NCBI RefSeq assembly: GCF_902500225.1
Contig: NZ_LR722654.1
Coordinates: 176,018-240,017, forward strand
Direction: 5' to 3'
From: Buttiauxella massiliensis
Lineage (GTDB): Bacteria; Pseudomonadota; Gammaproteobacteria; Enterobacterales; Enterobacteriaceae
DNA length: 64,000 nt
In this document: positions 24,644 through 34,486 of the stretch, piece after piece
How the letters are laid out: each line of letters starts with the position of its first letter
Numbering within the stretch: position 1 is the stretch's first letter
Translations under genes and position numbers: made by a program
The notes under the pieces: model-generated
The model's database searches: none
Seen by the model: the letters and a program-made list of their open reading frames with translations, nothing else
What the model was told of the DNA's origin: nothing

Positions 24644-26154
24644 GCGGCAGACGCACTGGTTTTTGGCATTGCCAGACTTAATGCTTGTTGCTCATTGGTT
24701 TCGCCATGCAGCAATTCACCGGCTATTTCCCCTTCGCGCATCACGATAATGCGGTCCGCAAGGCCAAGCACTTCGGGCAGATCGCTTGATGCAAACAGCA
24801 CAGCTACACCTTGTGCAGCAAGGGCATAAATCACGTTATAGATTTCGTGTTTTGCCCCAACATCAATGCCGCGCGTTGGCTCATCAAGTAAAATCACTTT
24901 CATCTCCTCCGACAGCCAGCGTCCTAAAATCGCTTTTTGCTGGTTGCCACCGGAGAGGTTCATGATCAGCTGCTCAGCAGAAGGTGTTTTAATGTTCAGC
25001 GAACGGATATGCGAGGCGGCATTGTCTGTTTCCCAGCGGTTGTTTATCAGGCAACCGGCGCTAATATGCTTACGCCGCGCACTAATATTGATATTGTCAC
25101 GCACCGAATGCACCGGAATAATACCGTCAGCCTTGCGATCTTCCGGGCACAGCATCATGCCGGCACGAATCGCATCGGCGGGCTTATTGATATTGATAAC
25201 TTCACCATCAATAAACACTTTGCCATCGGTGATGCGCGTACCGCCAAACATGCCTTTCATCAGTTCACTCCGACCGGCACCGACCAGACCAAACAGACCG
25301 ACAATTTCACCACTACGCACTGAAAGCGAAATAGGTGTTCGTACACCAGGGGCTTTTACACCATCTAGGCGTAAACGCTCAGCCCCATGTTCACGAGGTT
25401 TCCAGCCATAGACATCACCAAGATCGCGCCCAACCATCGCCTGCACCAGCGAGTCATGACTGACCTGCTTCATATCGTCAAAGGTGCGAACGTAGCGCCC
25501 ATCTTTAAACACGGTGATGGCATCACTGAGAGCAAAGATTTCTTCCATACGATGCGAGACGTAGAGGATCACGCGGCCTTCGGCGCGTAACTCACGGATG
25601 ACGCGAAACAGGTTGTCGATTTCACGACGGGAGAGAGAACTGGTCGGCTCATCAAAGGCGATCACTTTCGCATTACGTGCCAGTGCCTTAGCAATTTCGA
25701 CCATCTGCCATTGGCCGATGGATAAATATTTGAGCGGCGTGCTTGGGTCAATATCCAGCCCGAGATGCTCAAGCTGTAACTTTGCTTCGTAATTCAGTAA
25801 GGAGCGGTTCACAAACCCCGCTTTATGAGGTAGCTGTCCGAGGTAAATATTCTCTGCGACCGACATTTCCGGCACCAGATGAAGCTCCTGATAAATAATC
25901 GCGACTCCGGCATTAAGCGCTGCGGGAGTGTCGGCAAAAGCCACTTCCTCACCGCGCAGGGCAATACAGCCTTGGGTTGGAGCATAATTGCCGCTTAAAA
26001 TTTTCAGGAGCGTTGATTTCCCTGCGCCATTCTCCCCCATTAGTGCGTGAACTTGCCCGGCATAACAGTCGAAACTGATGTCCTGTAAGGCTTTCACGCC
26101 GGGGAAAGTTTTGCCTATACCACGAAAAGAGAGATACGGTGTCTTATGTTGCAT
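24640..26154 (-). CDS. araG: L-arabinose ABC transporter ATPase AraG
   Basis: AraG powers arabinose uptake. The 504-residue protein has two ABC domains: the first with Walker [10 protein letters not shown] and signature [15 protein letters not shown], the second with a degenerate Walker A (GLVGAGRSE) and signature [11 protein letters not shown] with [11 protein letters not shown] 26154 ([17 protein letters not shown]) is chosen over the longer frame to 26196, because homology to E. coli AraG starts there and a GGGG ribosome site precedes it. Confidence 0.96.
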   Translation of the reverse strand: MQHKTPYLSFRGIGKTFPGVKALQDISFDCYAGQVHALMGENGAGKSTLLKILSGNYAPTQGCIALRGEEVAFADTPAALNAGVAIIYQELHLVPEMSVAENIYLGQLPHKAGFVNRSLLNYEAKLQLEHLGLDIDPSTPLKYLSIGQWQMVEIAKALARNAKVIAFDEPTSSLSRREIDNLFRVIRELRAEGRVILYVSHRMEEIFALSDAITVFKDGRYVRTFDDMKQVSHDSLVQAMVGRDLGDVYGWKPREHGAERLRLDGVKAPGVRTPISLSVRSGEIVGLFGLVGAGRSELMKGMFGGTRITDGKVFIDGEVININKPADAIRAGMMLCPEDRKADGIIPVHSVRDNINISARRKHISAGCLINNRWETDNAASHIRSLNIKTPSAEQLIMNLSGGNQQKAILGRWLSEEMKVILLDEPTRGIDVGAKHEIYNVIYALAAQGVAVLFASSDLPEVLGLADRIIVMREGEIAGELLHGETNEQQALSLAMPKTSASAA

Positions 26155-26174
26155 GACATACCCCAATGTTGAAG

Positions 26175-26201
26175 GGCGGATGGGCATAAACCTCATCCGC
26201 C
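26175..26201. repeat. REP-like hairpin between araF and araG
   Basis: GGCGGATG (26175-26182) and CATCCGCC (26194-26201) form a stem in the intercistronic gap. In binding-protein-dependent operons such a hairpin commonly stabilises the upstream mRNA, so the periplasmic protein is made in excess. That role is inferred here. Confidence 0.65.
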
Positions 26202-26208
26202 AAAGAGA

Positions 26209-27198
26209 TTACTTGCCGCCGAGGCCTTTTTTAGCCAGCTCTTCTTTAAAGTTGTCGCGAGTGATCAGCACCACGTCGGTAACTTCAGTGAACTTCGGTG
26301 GCTCTGCACCCTTGGTGACCCAGTTGTAGAGCATTTCGCTACTTTTATAACCGTGTACATCCGGGCTTGGGAGCAGTGAACCGTAGAAGCCAGTGGCCTG
26401 CGCTTTCGACAGTTCACTGACGGCATCCACACCATTAATCCCTACACCAATAACATCCGGGGCTTTAAAGCCCTGCCCTTCAGTGGCGCGCACACCACCC
26501 AGCACGGTGTTGTCGTTCATGCCAACAATGAGCCAGTGTTTCACTTCAGGGTGTTGAACCAACATGGAGTTAGCGGCATCGAAAGCCCCTGGGATGTCGT
26601 TAGATTTGGTCGGTACTTTATAGATTTGTTTTTCCGGGAAACCAGCCGCTTTCAGAGCTTCCATTGAACCAGAAGTACGGCGGCGGGCAGTATCGAGCTC
26701 GTCAGACGTAATCGCCATTACCGCGGATTCTTTCACGTCCCAACCGCGTTTTTGCATCTCTTTGTACAGCTCTTGCCCCTGGCGTTCACCGATTTTGGTC
26801 GCCGCCATCATCACTAATGGCACGGTATCCATTGGCTTGCCTTTCGCGTTGACGAACTGGTCATCAACGGCAATGACTTTCATGTCGTAGCTTTTGGCTT
26901 TCGCCACAATTGCCGAACCCAGTTTTGGATCGGGAGTACAAATCACAAAGCCTTTCGCGCCGCTGGCGGCCAGGCTATCGATAGCATTAAGAGTTTTTTC
27001 GCCGTCGGGAACGGCAATTTTAATCACTTCAAAGCCAAGATCTTTCCCGGCTTTATCAGCAAATTTCCATTCGGTCTGGAACCATGGTTCTTCTGGTTGC
27101 TTCACCAGGAAACCCAGCTTCATTGTTTCTGCGATAGCGGATTGTGACATAATTGCAGCAATGCCAATTGCCGCTAGCGCTTTAGTAAATTTGTGCAT
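26209..27198 (-). CDS. araF: L-arabinose-binding periplasmic protein AraF
   Basis: AraF binds arabinose in the periplasm for AraGH. The 329 residues, with signal peptide MHKFTKALAAIGIAAIMSQSAIA, are nearly identical to E. coli AraF, including FLVKQPEEPWFQTEWKFAD, VDDQFVNAKGKPMD, TARRRTSGSMEALK and INGVDAVSELSKAQATGF. It is first in the araFGH operon, behind a CRP/AraC-type control region. Confidence 0.97.
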   Translation of the reverse strand: MHKFTKALAAIGIAAIMSQSAIAETMKLGFLVKQPEEPWFQTEWKFADKAGKDLGFEVIKIAVPDGEKTLNAIDSLAASGAKGFVICTPDPKLGSAIVAKAKSYDMKVIAVDDQFVNAKGKPMDTVPLVMMAATKIGERQGQELYKEMQKRGWDVKESAVMAITSDELDTARRRTSGSMEALKAAGFPEKQIYKVPTKSNDIPGAFDAANSMLVQHPEVKHWLIVGMNDNTVLGGVRATEGQGFKAPDVIGVGINGVDAVSELSKAQATGFYGSLLPSPDVHGYKSSEMLYNWVTKGAEPPKFTEVTDVVLITRDNFKEELAKKGLGGK

Positions 27199-27285
27199 GG
27201 TATTCTCCAGCTCGATTTTATTTTCTGTAGGGTAAGGTTTAGTTAAAACAAGCCATTAGCCGTATGAGCTTTTTGCTTCTGGGCT

Positions 27286-27335
27286 GGAGATAGTTGTAGC
27301 GGGAAATTAATAGTCCATAGGAGAGCGCAATCACA
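27286..27335 (-). promoter_or_regulatory. probable araF promoter with CRP half-site
   Basis: On the minus strand a CRP-like site TGTGA-ttgcgc-TCTCC covers 27335-27320 (good left half). Its centre is 41.5 bp from a start predicted near 27286 by the weak -10 TACAAC (27298-27293). This class II spacing fits the araFGH operon, where CRP sits next to RNA polymerase. The precise start is a prediction. Confidence 0.45.
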
Positions 27336-27421
27336 TGGCAGAAATACAGTAAGACCGTGCATGTATTCAGCAATAAAAGACATAAAAATAGGGCGTTATG
27401 TCGGACAAATGAAATATGGAC

Positions 27422-27459
27422 TAGCAGATTTATCCATAAATTCAGCGCTAAGGTGGATA
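27422..27459 (+). promoter_or_regulatory. AraC binding site pair upstream of araF
   Basis: TAGC-agattta-TCCATA (27422-27438) is a perfect AraC half-site of the form TAGC-N7-TCCATA. Exactly 21 bp further, CAGC-gctaagg-TGGATA (27443-27459) keeps 7 of 10 conserved bases in the same orientation, the spacing AraC dimers use. The pair is oriented away from araF and lies ~225 bp upstream of its start codon. The remaining bases of the 333-bp gap show no gene. Confidence 0.7.
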
Positions 27460-27531
27460 AGCTGATTTATAGAAATACAGATTGAAGAAGGCGGGTAAGT
27501 ATTGCGCTCACCCACCGCTATTCCTGACCTA

Positions 27532-28089
27532 TTACCATTGATAATAGATATGCTCCGCGTGATCTCGCGCTGGGGCTTCGTCGCCTTCGAGTCGCGCGGC
27601 AATGGTCAGGGCAAAATCAAATACTTTCCCTAACCCTTTACCGCTTATCAGATTGCCATCTTCGACTACGTCAGCATCAACATATTCACCGTCCGTCACC
27701 TGTTGCCACAAATCACCAGAACAGACATAGCGGCGGCCTTTAAGCAAACCGTTACCACCCAGGACGCGTGCTGCAGCAGAGCAAATCGGGCAGATAAACT
27801 TGCCAAGATCGTCATGACGACGCACGAAAGCAATCACGTTAGCGCTTTGGGCCAGAAAGACACTGCCGTCTGGGCCGCCAGGCAGCACAACGGCATCGAA
27901 TGTTTCATCAAAACATTCACTCAGCGTAGCGTCTGCCACCATCGGAATATCGTGGTAACTCACCACCGCACGGGTATCGACGCAAGAAAGTGTGCGCACT
28001 TCTATTTTAAGGCGACGCAGAATATCAATAGTAACAATGGCTTCAGCTTCTTCAAAACCTGGTGCCAGTAACACTGCAACGGTTTTCAT
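27532..28089 (-). CDS. DJ-1/PfpI family protein
   Basis: Member of the DJ-1/ThiJ/PfpI superfamily, whose enzymes include glyoxalase/deglycase-like and stress proteins. The 185 residues begin MKTVAVLLAPGFEEAEA. The nucleophile elbow is FICPICSAAARVL with the likely catalytic Cys, and VVLPGGPDGS forms the family's glycine loop. ATG 28089 is chosen with GGAG 7 bases upstream; ATG 28092 and GTG 28095 are alternatives. It is last in the DUF2264-permease-GH88 run, 45 bp after GH88, and may be co-transcribed. Function in sugar catabolism is unknown. Confidence 0.8.
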   Translation of the reverse strand: MKTVAVLLAPGFEEAEAIVTIDILRRLKIEVRTLSCVDTRAVVSYHDIPMVADATLSECFDETFDAVVLPGGPDGSVFLAQSANVIAFVRRHDDLGKFICPICSAAARVLGGNGLLKGRRYVCSGDLWQQVTDGEYVDADVVEDGNLISGKGLGKVFDFALTIAARLEGDEAPARDHAEHIYYQW

Positions 28090-28105
28090 CATCACTCTCC
28101 ATGTT

Positions 28106-28127
28106 GCCCCCGCAACATTACGGGGGC
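28106..28127. terminator. GC-rich hairpin between GH88 gene and DJ-1 gene
   Basis: GCCCCCG (28106-28112) and CGGGGGC (28121-28127) form a perfect 7-bp stem in the intercistronic space. No T-run follows, so attenuation or mRNA protection is as likely as termination. Confidence 0.45.
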
Positions 28128-28134
28128 GAGAAAC

Positions 28135-29340
28135 TTACCAGTAGAGACTCCACACCTGGCGCACACGTGCCAGCGCTTCCAGGTAGAAATAGTCTCCCCA
28201 ACTGCAACATTCATCCACCCCTTTGCCGCTCGCCATGTGGTAGACCGAGTGTTTCAGCAGACCTTCACATGGCTCATCGTCACGCGCCAGATAGTTATCG
28301 GTCAGCGACTGGATAATACGCAGCGCCATCTCTTCGTAGTGGGCGCGATGTTCGTCCAGCACCGGCAGTACTTTCACCAGTTCCAGCAATCCACAAGCGG
28401 TGATCGCCGCGGCTGAACTGTCGCGCACCGCATCGGTGCCCAGCAACGCCAGATCCCAGTGGCACACGTCATCTTCCGGGAGGCGGTTGATAAAGTAATG
28501 CGCCAGGCTGCGGGTGAGATCCACCATGCTCTTGTCGCCGGTATACAAATACGTTAGCAAAAAACCGTAGATGCCCCACGCCTGCCCGCGCGACCAGCAT
28601 GAGCTGTCGCTGTAACCCTGATGCGTATTGCCAAACCGCGGCTCGCCGGTTTTTACATCCATATAGTAAGTATGGAATGTCGAAGCGTCCGGGCGAACAA
28701 TGTACTTCGCCGCCTGTTCCGCATGTGCCGTGGCAGCCTGCGCGTAGCGTTCGTCGCCCGTTTGCTGGCTTGCCCAATAAAGCAGCGGAAGGTTCATATT
28801 ACAGTCAATAATCATCCGCCCCTGTTGTTCTGGATCATTCAAATCGCCCCACGCCTGAATGATTTTTGCCACCGGGTTAAAACGCTCCATCAGAATATCC
28901 GCCGCTTGCAGCGCGGTCTGGCGAGCGGTTTCATTGCCGGTTAAACGCCAGGCGTTAACGCACGACAACGTGTAAAGGAAGCCCAAATCGTGGGTCGCGG
29001 TTTCGATGCGCTTGTCTAAACGCTCTTTAAAAGAAGGCAGATAACGCTCTGCCGCCTGGCGATATTTTTCATCGCCGGTCATCTCCCATGCCAGCCACAG
29101 TTGCCCTGGCCAGAAACTGGTGGTCCACTCATTATTCTCCGAAGGTTTCCATTTGCCGCCTTCACAGGCTTCGTTAGGGAATTTGTCTCCGATGGCAACA
29201 ATGGTCTTATCCAGCTTTTTAGTGACACTTTGCAAAGCCGCATCCAGCTTGCGTTTCAGGGCCAGGCGGTCTACTTGATGCAATTCAATAGGGCGCAGTG
29301 GCTCGGTCACAACTTTTTCAGTGACTACAGAACGGGTCAT
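28135..29340 (-). CDS. glycoside hydrolase family 88 unsaturated glucuronyl hydrolase
   Basis: GH88 enzymes remove the 4,5-unsaturated uronate left at the non-reducing end of oligosaccharides made by polysaccharide lyases. The 401 residues form an (alpha/alpha)6 barrel. WTTSFWPGQLWLAWEMTGD and ATHDLGFLY carry the first catalytic Asp, and IIDCNMNLPLLYWASQQTGD the second. HQGYSDSSCWSRGQAWGIYGF lines the substrate cleft. There is no signal peptide, so it acts in the cytosol after import by the neighbouring LacY-type permease. It is 13 bp after that gene. Confidence 0.88.
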   Translation of the reverse strand: MTRSVVTEKVVTEPLRPIELHQVDRLALKRKLDAALQSVTKKLDKTIVAIGDKFPNEACEGGKWKPSENNEWTTSFWPGQLWLAWEMTGDEKYRQAAERYLPSFKERLDKRIETATHDLGFLYTLSCVNAWRLTGNETARQTALQAADILMERFNPVAKIIQAWGDLNDPEQQGRMIIDCNMNLPLLYWASQQTGDERYAQAATAHAEQAAKYIVRPDASTFHTYYMDVKTGEPRFGNTHQGYSDSSCWSRGQAWGIYGFLLTYLYTGDKSMVDLTRSLAHYFINRLPEDDVCHWDLALLGTDAVRDSSAAAITACGLLELVKVLPVLDEHRAHYEEMALRIIQSLTDNYLARDDEPCEGLLKHSVYHMASGKGVDECCSWGDYFYLEALARVRQVWSLYW

Positions 29341-29353
29341 AACGTCTCCTTAA

Positions 29354-30634
29354 TTAATGTTTTACCGGTTCGACCGGTGAAGTGTCTAAAGCGGGTGAGA
29401 ATGTCTGAGATTCAGCGCGTTTTGACTGGCAACGCGAGAGTGTGAAAGCGGAAATCAGGGTGAAGACCAGCGCGCAGCAGCCCATCATTAAGTAGGTGTG
29501 TGCGAAGCCGATTTTGTCGTACAGATAGCCTGCAGGCGGTGCCACTACTACCGAGCCGACATAAATCATCGCCTGATAACCCAGCAGATACATGGTGGCG
29601 TTGACCTTCTGGTGGAAATGCTCGGCGATGTACTTGAACACAGAGATCAGCAGCAGGGCAATTTCGACGCCGTAGAACGGTTTGATAATGGAAATCACCA
29701 GCGGATCGGTGGTCAGGCCGGACGCTATCAGGCGCAAACCGACGACGCAGCCGCAGAGCAACAACCCTTTTTTGGCACCGTAATGGTTTACCAGCACCGG
29801 GATGAACATCATCATTACGAATTCCATGCCGGACTGCAGCGTGCTGAGGTAGCCGTACCAGGCGTTGCCCTGCTCTTTGGTATCGAAGAAAGAGACGAAG
29901 TAGCGTGGGAATTGCTGTTCAGCAACAAACATCATCCATGCCACGCCTGCGACATACAGGCTGAACATCCAGAACTTACGGTTTTTCAGCAGCATCAGAA
30001 CATCGGAAAAGACGATTTTATTCGCTGAAATCACATTGTTATTGCGCAGTTGTTCATCGCCAATTTTCAGGCTGATCAGCACCAGCAACATCAATACGGA
30101 GGTCGTGCTGCTGACGAGGAAGTTTGCCAGCGGCGTGTAGTTAAACAGCAAACCGGAAACCGATGCAGCCATCGCCCAACCGAGCGAACCCCACATGCGG
30201 ATACGGCCAAATTCCAGGCCATATAAGCGGCTGAATCTGTCGGCATAAGATTCTGACGCCGCAACGCCTGCATACCAGCCGAGGCTCAGATAAAACGCGC
30301 CAATCACAATGCCAATGGTGGTATGCGAAAGCAGCAGCGGTTGATAAACCGTGACGAAAAACGGGGCCATTAATGCCGAGATGGCGCAGACAAAATAGAG
30401 CAGCCATTTGCTCATGCCGATTTTGTCCATGATGTAGCCGTAGACCGGTTTCATCACCACGGCAAAAACGCCGTTAATCGCAAAAACGCTGCCGATGGTT
30501 ATGCTGTCTAATCCTACTTTTTGGCTCAACCACAGGGCATATAACCCGAAGCTCGAAGACCAGGTGAAAAAGTAGAGGAAGATAAAGGTGCTCATTTTTA
30601 TTTGAGCGGTACGCGTTGGTGTTGAACTATTCAT
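29354..30634 (-). CDS. oligosaccharide:H+ symporter (LacY-type MFS)
   Basis: Major facilitator of the oligosaccharide:H+ symporter group (LacY, RafB relatives). The 426 residues have 12 membrane helices, starting FIFLYFFTWSSSFGLYALWLS. The loop motif GYIMDKIGMSKWLL follows helix 2, and a helix 4-5 region has acidic and basic residues (ESYADRF, LEFGRIRMWGSLGW) typical of LacY-like sugar carriers. It overlaps the DUF2264 gene by 4 bp. Its partner GH88 hydrolase suggests a uronate-bearing oligosaccharide as substrate. Confidence 0.85.
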   Translation of the reverse strand: MNSSTPTRTAQIKMSTFIFLYFFTWSSSFGLYALWLSQKVGLDSITIGSVFAINGVFAVVMKPVYGYIMDKIGMSKWLLYFVCAISALMAPFFVTVYQPLLLSHTTIGIVIGAFYLSLGWYAGVAASESYADRFSRLYGLEFGRIRMWGSLGWAMAASVSGLLFNYTPLANFLVSSTTSVLMLLVLISLKIGDEQLRNNNVISANKIVFSDVLMLLKNRKFWMFSLYVAGVAWMMFVAEQQFPRYFVSFFDTKEQGNAWYGYLSTLQSGMEFVMMMFIPVLVNHYGAKKGLLLCGCVVGLRLIASGLTTDPLVISIIKPFYGVEIALLLISVFKYIAEHFHQKVNATMYLLGYQAMIYVGSVVVAPPAGYLYDKIGFAHTYLMMGCCALVFTLISAFTLSRCQSKRAESQTFSPALDTSPVEPVKH

Positions 30635-32466
30635 TCATGGTTCTCCAGAAACAATACATGCTTTTGGTGGTGGCCCATCACCAGGCGTACTGCGCCCTCG
30701 CTGATAATGGCTTGCGGGCAAGCGTGTTCATCAAATCCTTCAGAATCCCCTGCCCAAACGGCGCTGATTAAGAGATGCGTTCCTGCGTTTAATTCACCGC
30801 GCAGCAGCGGAATGGCTGCGCGTTCGGCGAACAATAAGTTGCTGTTTGGTGGAGTTAAAACCTGCTCTCCGTTCCGGGATTGCGGGCTTAAACAGGTGAT
30901 AGCGCTGGTATCGGTAGCCGTTTTGAGAACGCTGTTTGCCAACGAGAGATCGGCGTGCGGCAGCGGGCGATTGGGCAAACTAAAACCGCCTTCGGCACAA
31001 TCGAGTTCCCGCGCGGTTTTGATGTGATGCACCCGTACCTGCCAGTCGCCAAGCGGCACCAGCCAGGTGTCGATAATGACGTCATTCCACGGCAGCCAAC
31101 GGCTGAAAATCATGCCGTCGACGGTGGTGACGTGCTGGCATTCGCGACGTCCACGCCAATAGTTATCTTTCTCGGATAACAGCAACATCGAGTCAGGTGC
31201 CGCATGGTTCAGCCCGTAGCGCCCACGTTCAATAGTGAAACCGTAGCGTGTGGAATAGGCGAATTTGCAGTATTTGGCTTCGGTATTAACGAAGTTATTC
31301 AGCTCGAGTTGCCCGGATGTCAGCATCCACAAATGGTTATCCTGGTGAACCAAAATTTGCGCAGCGTGAGGAATGCTGTGTTCAGCTTCACGGGTCGGTA
31401 ACGGTAATTCTTGCGCCTGCCAGAACGTATCGTTTTCGCCTAATGCCAGCACCAGCATGGTTTTCAGCCCCCAGTATGGCGAGCCAGGTGCGTTGTAATC
31501 TTCCGCCATAATCAGGTTCGGATAGCTGTAACCCACACTCAATACGCCATCGCGGTCAAACAGCGGTTGTTGCAACCACCAGCGCAAATGGCGCAGCACA
31601 ATGCCTTTCACCACACCTGGTTCGTAGACTTCGAGGCCCGCAAAGGCGGCGGCACTCCAGAAGGCGGCCTGGGCAAAGCGATAAGTCAGGCTGCGACCGA
31701 ACGGAATCGCGGCACCGTCATCCGCGAAGAAATGAATAAAATCAGCGGCAAATTCCGTGGCACGCTGGCGCAATATTTTGCAGCGCTGCGGGTCAACATC
31801 GGCCATTAATTTGGAATAGATAAGCCCGTAGAAATGGAAGCCCATCGAAATATAGTAATCACGTGGGCGACCTGGACCATCGGAATACCAGCCGTCGCCG
31901 AGGTAATAAGGCTCCATTGCAGCAAAATGCTTATCCAGCGCATCGGCATTGTTTGGCATACCGCAATGATGGAAGCCGACCTGCACCAGAATCGGGAAGA
32001 AATGCCAGTTGTTATCCGGGATATCGTGGTTTTCACTCTGCTTTAACCATTGCCAGAGATGGTGTTTCTCCTGTTCGTTAAAGTGCGCCAACAGCGGTTT
32101 ATGCGCCACCGCCAGCATCAATCCGTAGGCCGCCATTTCCACAATGCGCTGATCGTAAGGAGCCACTTCGCCCCAATATTCTGCGTGGTCAGGATTAGTA
32201 CCGTTTTTTATGGCCTGGATATAAAAAGAGAGTTGCTCAGGCTCGTACCCTCCCGCCAAAAGTGGCGTCACGCCCCACAACAAGCGCGAGAAAGTTTCCA
32301 TATTGGCAATTTGTTGCCCGTAATGAGCGGTGAAATTTGCCAGGTCGACACCACTGGCCTCTTTTTTAAAGAATGGCGAAACGGCATTCAATAATTCATT
32401 CACCAGTTTATGCAGATCACCCCTGCATTTTAGAGGGTTGTTGAGGGTAATATGTTCAGGTTGCAC
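30631..32466 (-). CDS. DUF2264 domain protein
   Basis: A 611-residue protein of the DUF2264 family, often found in polysaccharide-utilisation loci but without a settled activity. The first ~350 residues are helix-rich (ETFSRLLWGVTPLLAGG, GLMLAVAHKPLLAHF, PGRPRDYYISMGFHFYGLIY) like an (alpha/alpha) toroid. The last 250 look beta-rich, as in many uronate lyases/hydrolases. The start is GTG 32466 behind a GGGAGG ribosome site. It is first gene of the operon, divergent from the AraC-type regulator. A hydrolase or lyase role is inferred. Confidence 0.8.
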   Translation of the reverse strand: MQPEHITLNNPLKCRGDLHKLVNELLNAVSPFFKKEASGVDLANFTAHYGQQIANMETFSRLLWGVTPLLAGGYEPEQLSFYIQAIKNGTNPDHAEYWGEVAPYDQRIVEMAAYGLMLAVAHKPLLAHFNEQEKHHLWQWLKQSENHDIPDNNWHFFPILVQVGFHHCGMPNNADALDKHFAAMEPYYLGDGWYSDGPGRPRDYYISMGFHFYGLIYSKLMADVDPQRCKILRQRATEFAADFIHFFADDGAAIPFGRSLTYRFAQAAFWSAAAFAGLEVYEPGVVKGIVLRHLRWWLQQPLFDRDGVLSVGYSYPNLIMAEDYNAPGSPYWGLKTMLVLALGENDTFWQAQELPLPTREAEHSIPHAAQILVHQDNHLWMLTSGQLELNNFVNTEAKYCKFAYSTRYGFTIERGRYGLNHAAPDSMLLLSEKDNYWRGRRECQHVTTVDGMIFSRWLPWNDVIIDTWLVPLGDWQVRVHHIKTARELDCAEGGFSLPNRPLPHADLSLANSVLKTATDTSAITCLSPQSRNGEQVLTPPNSNLLFAERAAIPLLRGELNAGTHLLISAVWAGDSEGFDEHACPQAIISEGAVRLVMGHHQKHVLFLENHE

Positions 32467-32576
32467 AATGTCCTCCCGCCAGACACGAGAATAATCTAAG
32501 TTATTGTTATTAATAATTTGTGCACGCTAGTTCAGCGCGTTGATGCAAAGAGTAGTCGCTTTTATTCCTGGCTCAG

Positions 32577-32592
32577 AGTGAGCCGCATCACA
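32577..32592. promoter_or_regulatory. CRP-like site in the divergent regulator/operon promoter
   Basis: AGTGA-gccgca-TCACA differs from the CRP consensus at one position. It lies in the 228-bp divergent gap between the DUF2264 operon and the AraC-type regulator, suggesting catabolite control of the cluster. Confidence 0.6.
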
Positions 32593-32694
32593 AAACTAAA
32601 CCGTTATTTCAATTTCACTGGATTTTTCTATTGGCGGGGGCAATAAATTACAAATCATGGCGTAAAAACTTAAATTTATTGTCCTGGAGGGGAA

Positions 32695-33561
32695 ATGAGC
32701 GAACAGCAATTTATGGAGCGGATTACGCTTGATAGCCAGGTTATCTCATTTCATCGTTTGCGAGCCTCCAGCGCGCAATATTATCACTGGCATCAGTGCG
32801 TTGAGTTTTTATATATTTCAAAAGGATATGGCATTGTGGTGGTCGATAATCAGCATTACACCGCACGGCCCGGGCGCTTATTTATCTTCCCGCCCTTCCG
32901 TTTGCATAAGGTTCATGTCGATGCCAATGACAAAAACCAGTATCACCGCACAACCATGCACATTGAACACTCTTCTGTTATCAGTACATTGCATGGCTTT
33001 CCCCGCCAACAAGCTCAATTTTCAGCCCTGGCTGCAAGCAACGTCCCAGCACAAATTTACGATTTAAGTGAGCAGGCCGGCTACATGGAAGTGATTCTCG
33101 AGCAGTTCGACAAACTCGACCCCACGGAGCACTCCACCGCCAGCGATGTTGCGTTTATGGTGATGCAAATTATGGCCTTCCTGCCCGCTCAACCGCAGCT
33201 ATTTATCCCGCAACAACAGACTGTTGCATCACGTATCATGCAGTGGGTTGAGAGTAACTATAGTGAGAAGTTTTCACTGGATGAGTTAGCGCAATCCATT
33301 GGTTTATCACGCAGCTATACCTCCAGGATTTTTCGTCAACAAACCGGCGGCAGTATTCATGAGTATTTGCTGACGCGGCGCATAAAGAAAAGTTGTGATC
33401 TATTGCGCACTTCACCATTAAGCATTGAAGCTATCGCCCTGGAGGTAGGCTTTATAGAAGTTACCTACTTCATCACCTGTTTTAAAAAAATGATGTCCCA
33501 GACACCATTGCAGTATCGTAAACGGTCACGGGCTCATTCAACTGAAGGGCTAAAAATATGA
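32695..33561 (+). CDS. AraC-family transcriptional regulator
   Basis: The 288-residue regulator has an N-terminal cupin sugar-sensing domain (~10-100, HWHQCVEFLYISKGYGIVVV, FPPFRLHKVHV). A C-terminal AraC/XylS DNA-binding domain (~185-280) has two helix-turn-helix units: FSLDELAQSIGLSRSYTSRIF and SIEAIALEVGFIEVTYF. The strong GGAGGGG ribosome site decides the ATG at 32695. Divergence from the DUF2264-permease-GH88 operon makes it the probable local activator responding to the imported oligosaccharide or its product. Confidence 0.9.
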   Translation: MSEQQFMERITLDSQVISFHRLRASSAQYYHWHQCVEFLYISKGYGIVVVDNQHYTARPGRLFIFPPFRLHKVHVDANDKNQYHRTTMHIEHSSVISTLHGFPRQQAQFSALAASNVPAQIYDLSEQAGYMEVILEQFDKLDPTEHSTASDVAFMVMQIMAFLPAQPQLFIPQQQTVASRIMQWVESNYSEKFSLDELAQSIGLSRSYTSRIFRQQTGGSIHEYLLTRRIKKSCDLLRTSPLSIEAIALEVGFIEVTYFITCFKKMMSQTPLQYRKRSRAHSTEGLKI

Positions 33562-33908
33562 TCTGACACAATAAACCACCTCATAGTGGATTAATTATTC
33601 CGTGTTGAATCACAGTTTTGGTCATTTCATTTAAATTATTTAAAATAGACAAATCAGGAGGCAATTATTTAATTAGTCTTTTTTAATATTTCCTGTTGAA
33701 TAACTTTGTAAATAAGAATGAAACGCGAGAATCAACTGTTTTATTGGTAACTCTAAAGGGGTATTATTTTTTACAACGCAGTCAGGACGCGGATTCACAG
33801 GACATGACATGGATACGGTTTTAATGTTTTATCTCTATACCCGTCATATTTCATGTAATACAAAATTCTAATCCTAACCCGATGTTCCGGTTAAATAAGG
33901 AAATTATC

Positions 33909-34412
33909 ATGGCAACTTCCGGCATGGTTCAAAGTCTCAACTTACAGATAAATCGTGATTTTTATTCCTCAAATCTGTATTTACAGTTGAGTCACTGGTG
34001 CTCAGAAAACAGTTTAACGGGCACGGCTAATTTTTTAAGAAACCAGGCTCAATGTAATGTTACGCAGATGATGCGTATATTTAATTTTATGAAACAAGCA
34101 GGCGGCACTCCCATTGTAAGGGCGATTGAAGCGCCACAAAGCGAATGTGACTCTTTAGAAACACTATTTGAAAAAACAGTTGAAGATTATCAGCAGCGCT
34201 GCGCCACACTGACTAAATTGACCAATGAAGCAACAGCATTGAAAGATTATTCAACCCTCACTTTCCTGAAAACTATGGATCAGGAACAACAAGACGAAGG
34301 CCTGTTGCTCAACACTATTCTTGAAGAAGTACGTAGTGCTCATAAAGCCGGATTGTGTATGAGCCAAACAGATGAGCACCTGACAAATTTAGTGAATCAT
34401 CAACAACACTAA
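33909..34412 (+). CDS. ftnB: ferritin-like protein FtnB
   Basis: FtnB is a bacterial ferritin homologue that in Salmonella helps iron-sulphur repair rather than storage. The 167 residues from ATG 33909 ([25 protein letters not shown]) have an AAGGA ribosome site; an upstream in-frame start at 33882 is ignored. Ferroxidase ligands are altered: position 17 is Asp and positions 50 and 53 are Asn and Gln instead of Glu and His, as is usual for FtnB. The 347-bp upstream gap (33562-33908) is AT-rich and shows no gene. Confidence 0.9.
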   Translation: MATSGMVQSLNLQINRDFYSSNLYLQLSHWCSENSLTGTANFLRNQAQCNVTQMMRIFNFMKQAGGTPIVRAIEAPQSECDSLETLFEKTVEDYQQRCATLTKLTNEATALKDYSTLTFLKTMDQEQQDEGLLLNTILEEVRSAHKAGLCMSQTDEHLTNLVNHQQH

Positions 34413-34486
34413 GTCTCATTGTATCGGGTAATACAGCGTTGATTACCCGAGCGACAATAAATGTTGCTGGCGCTAATCCGCCTTAG

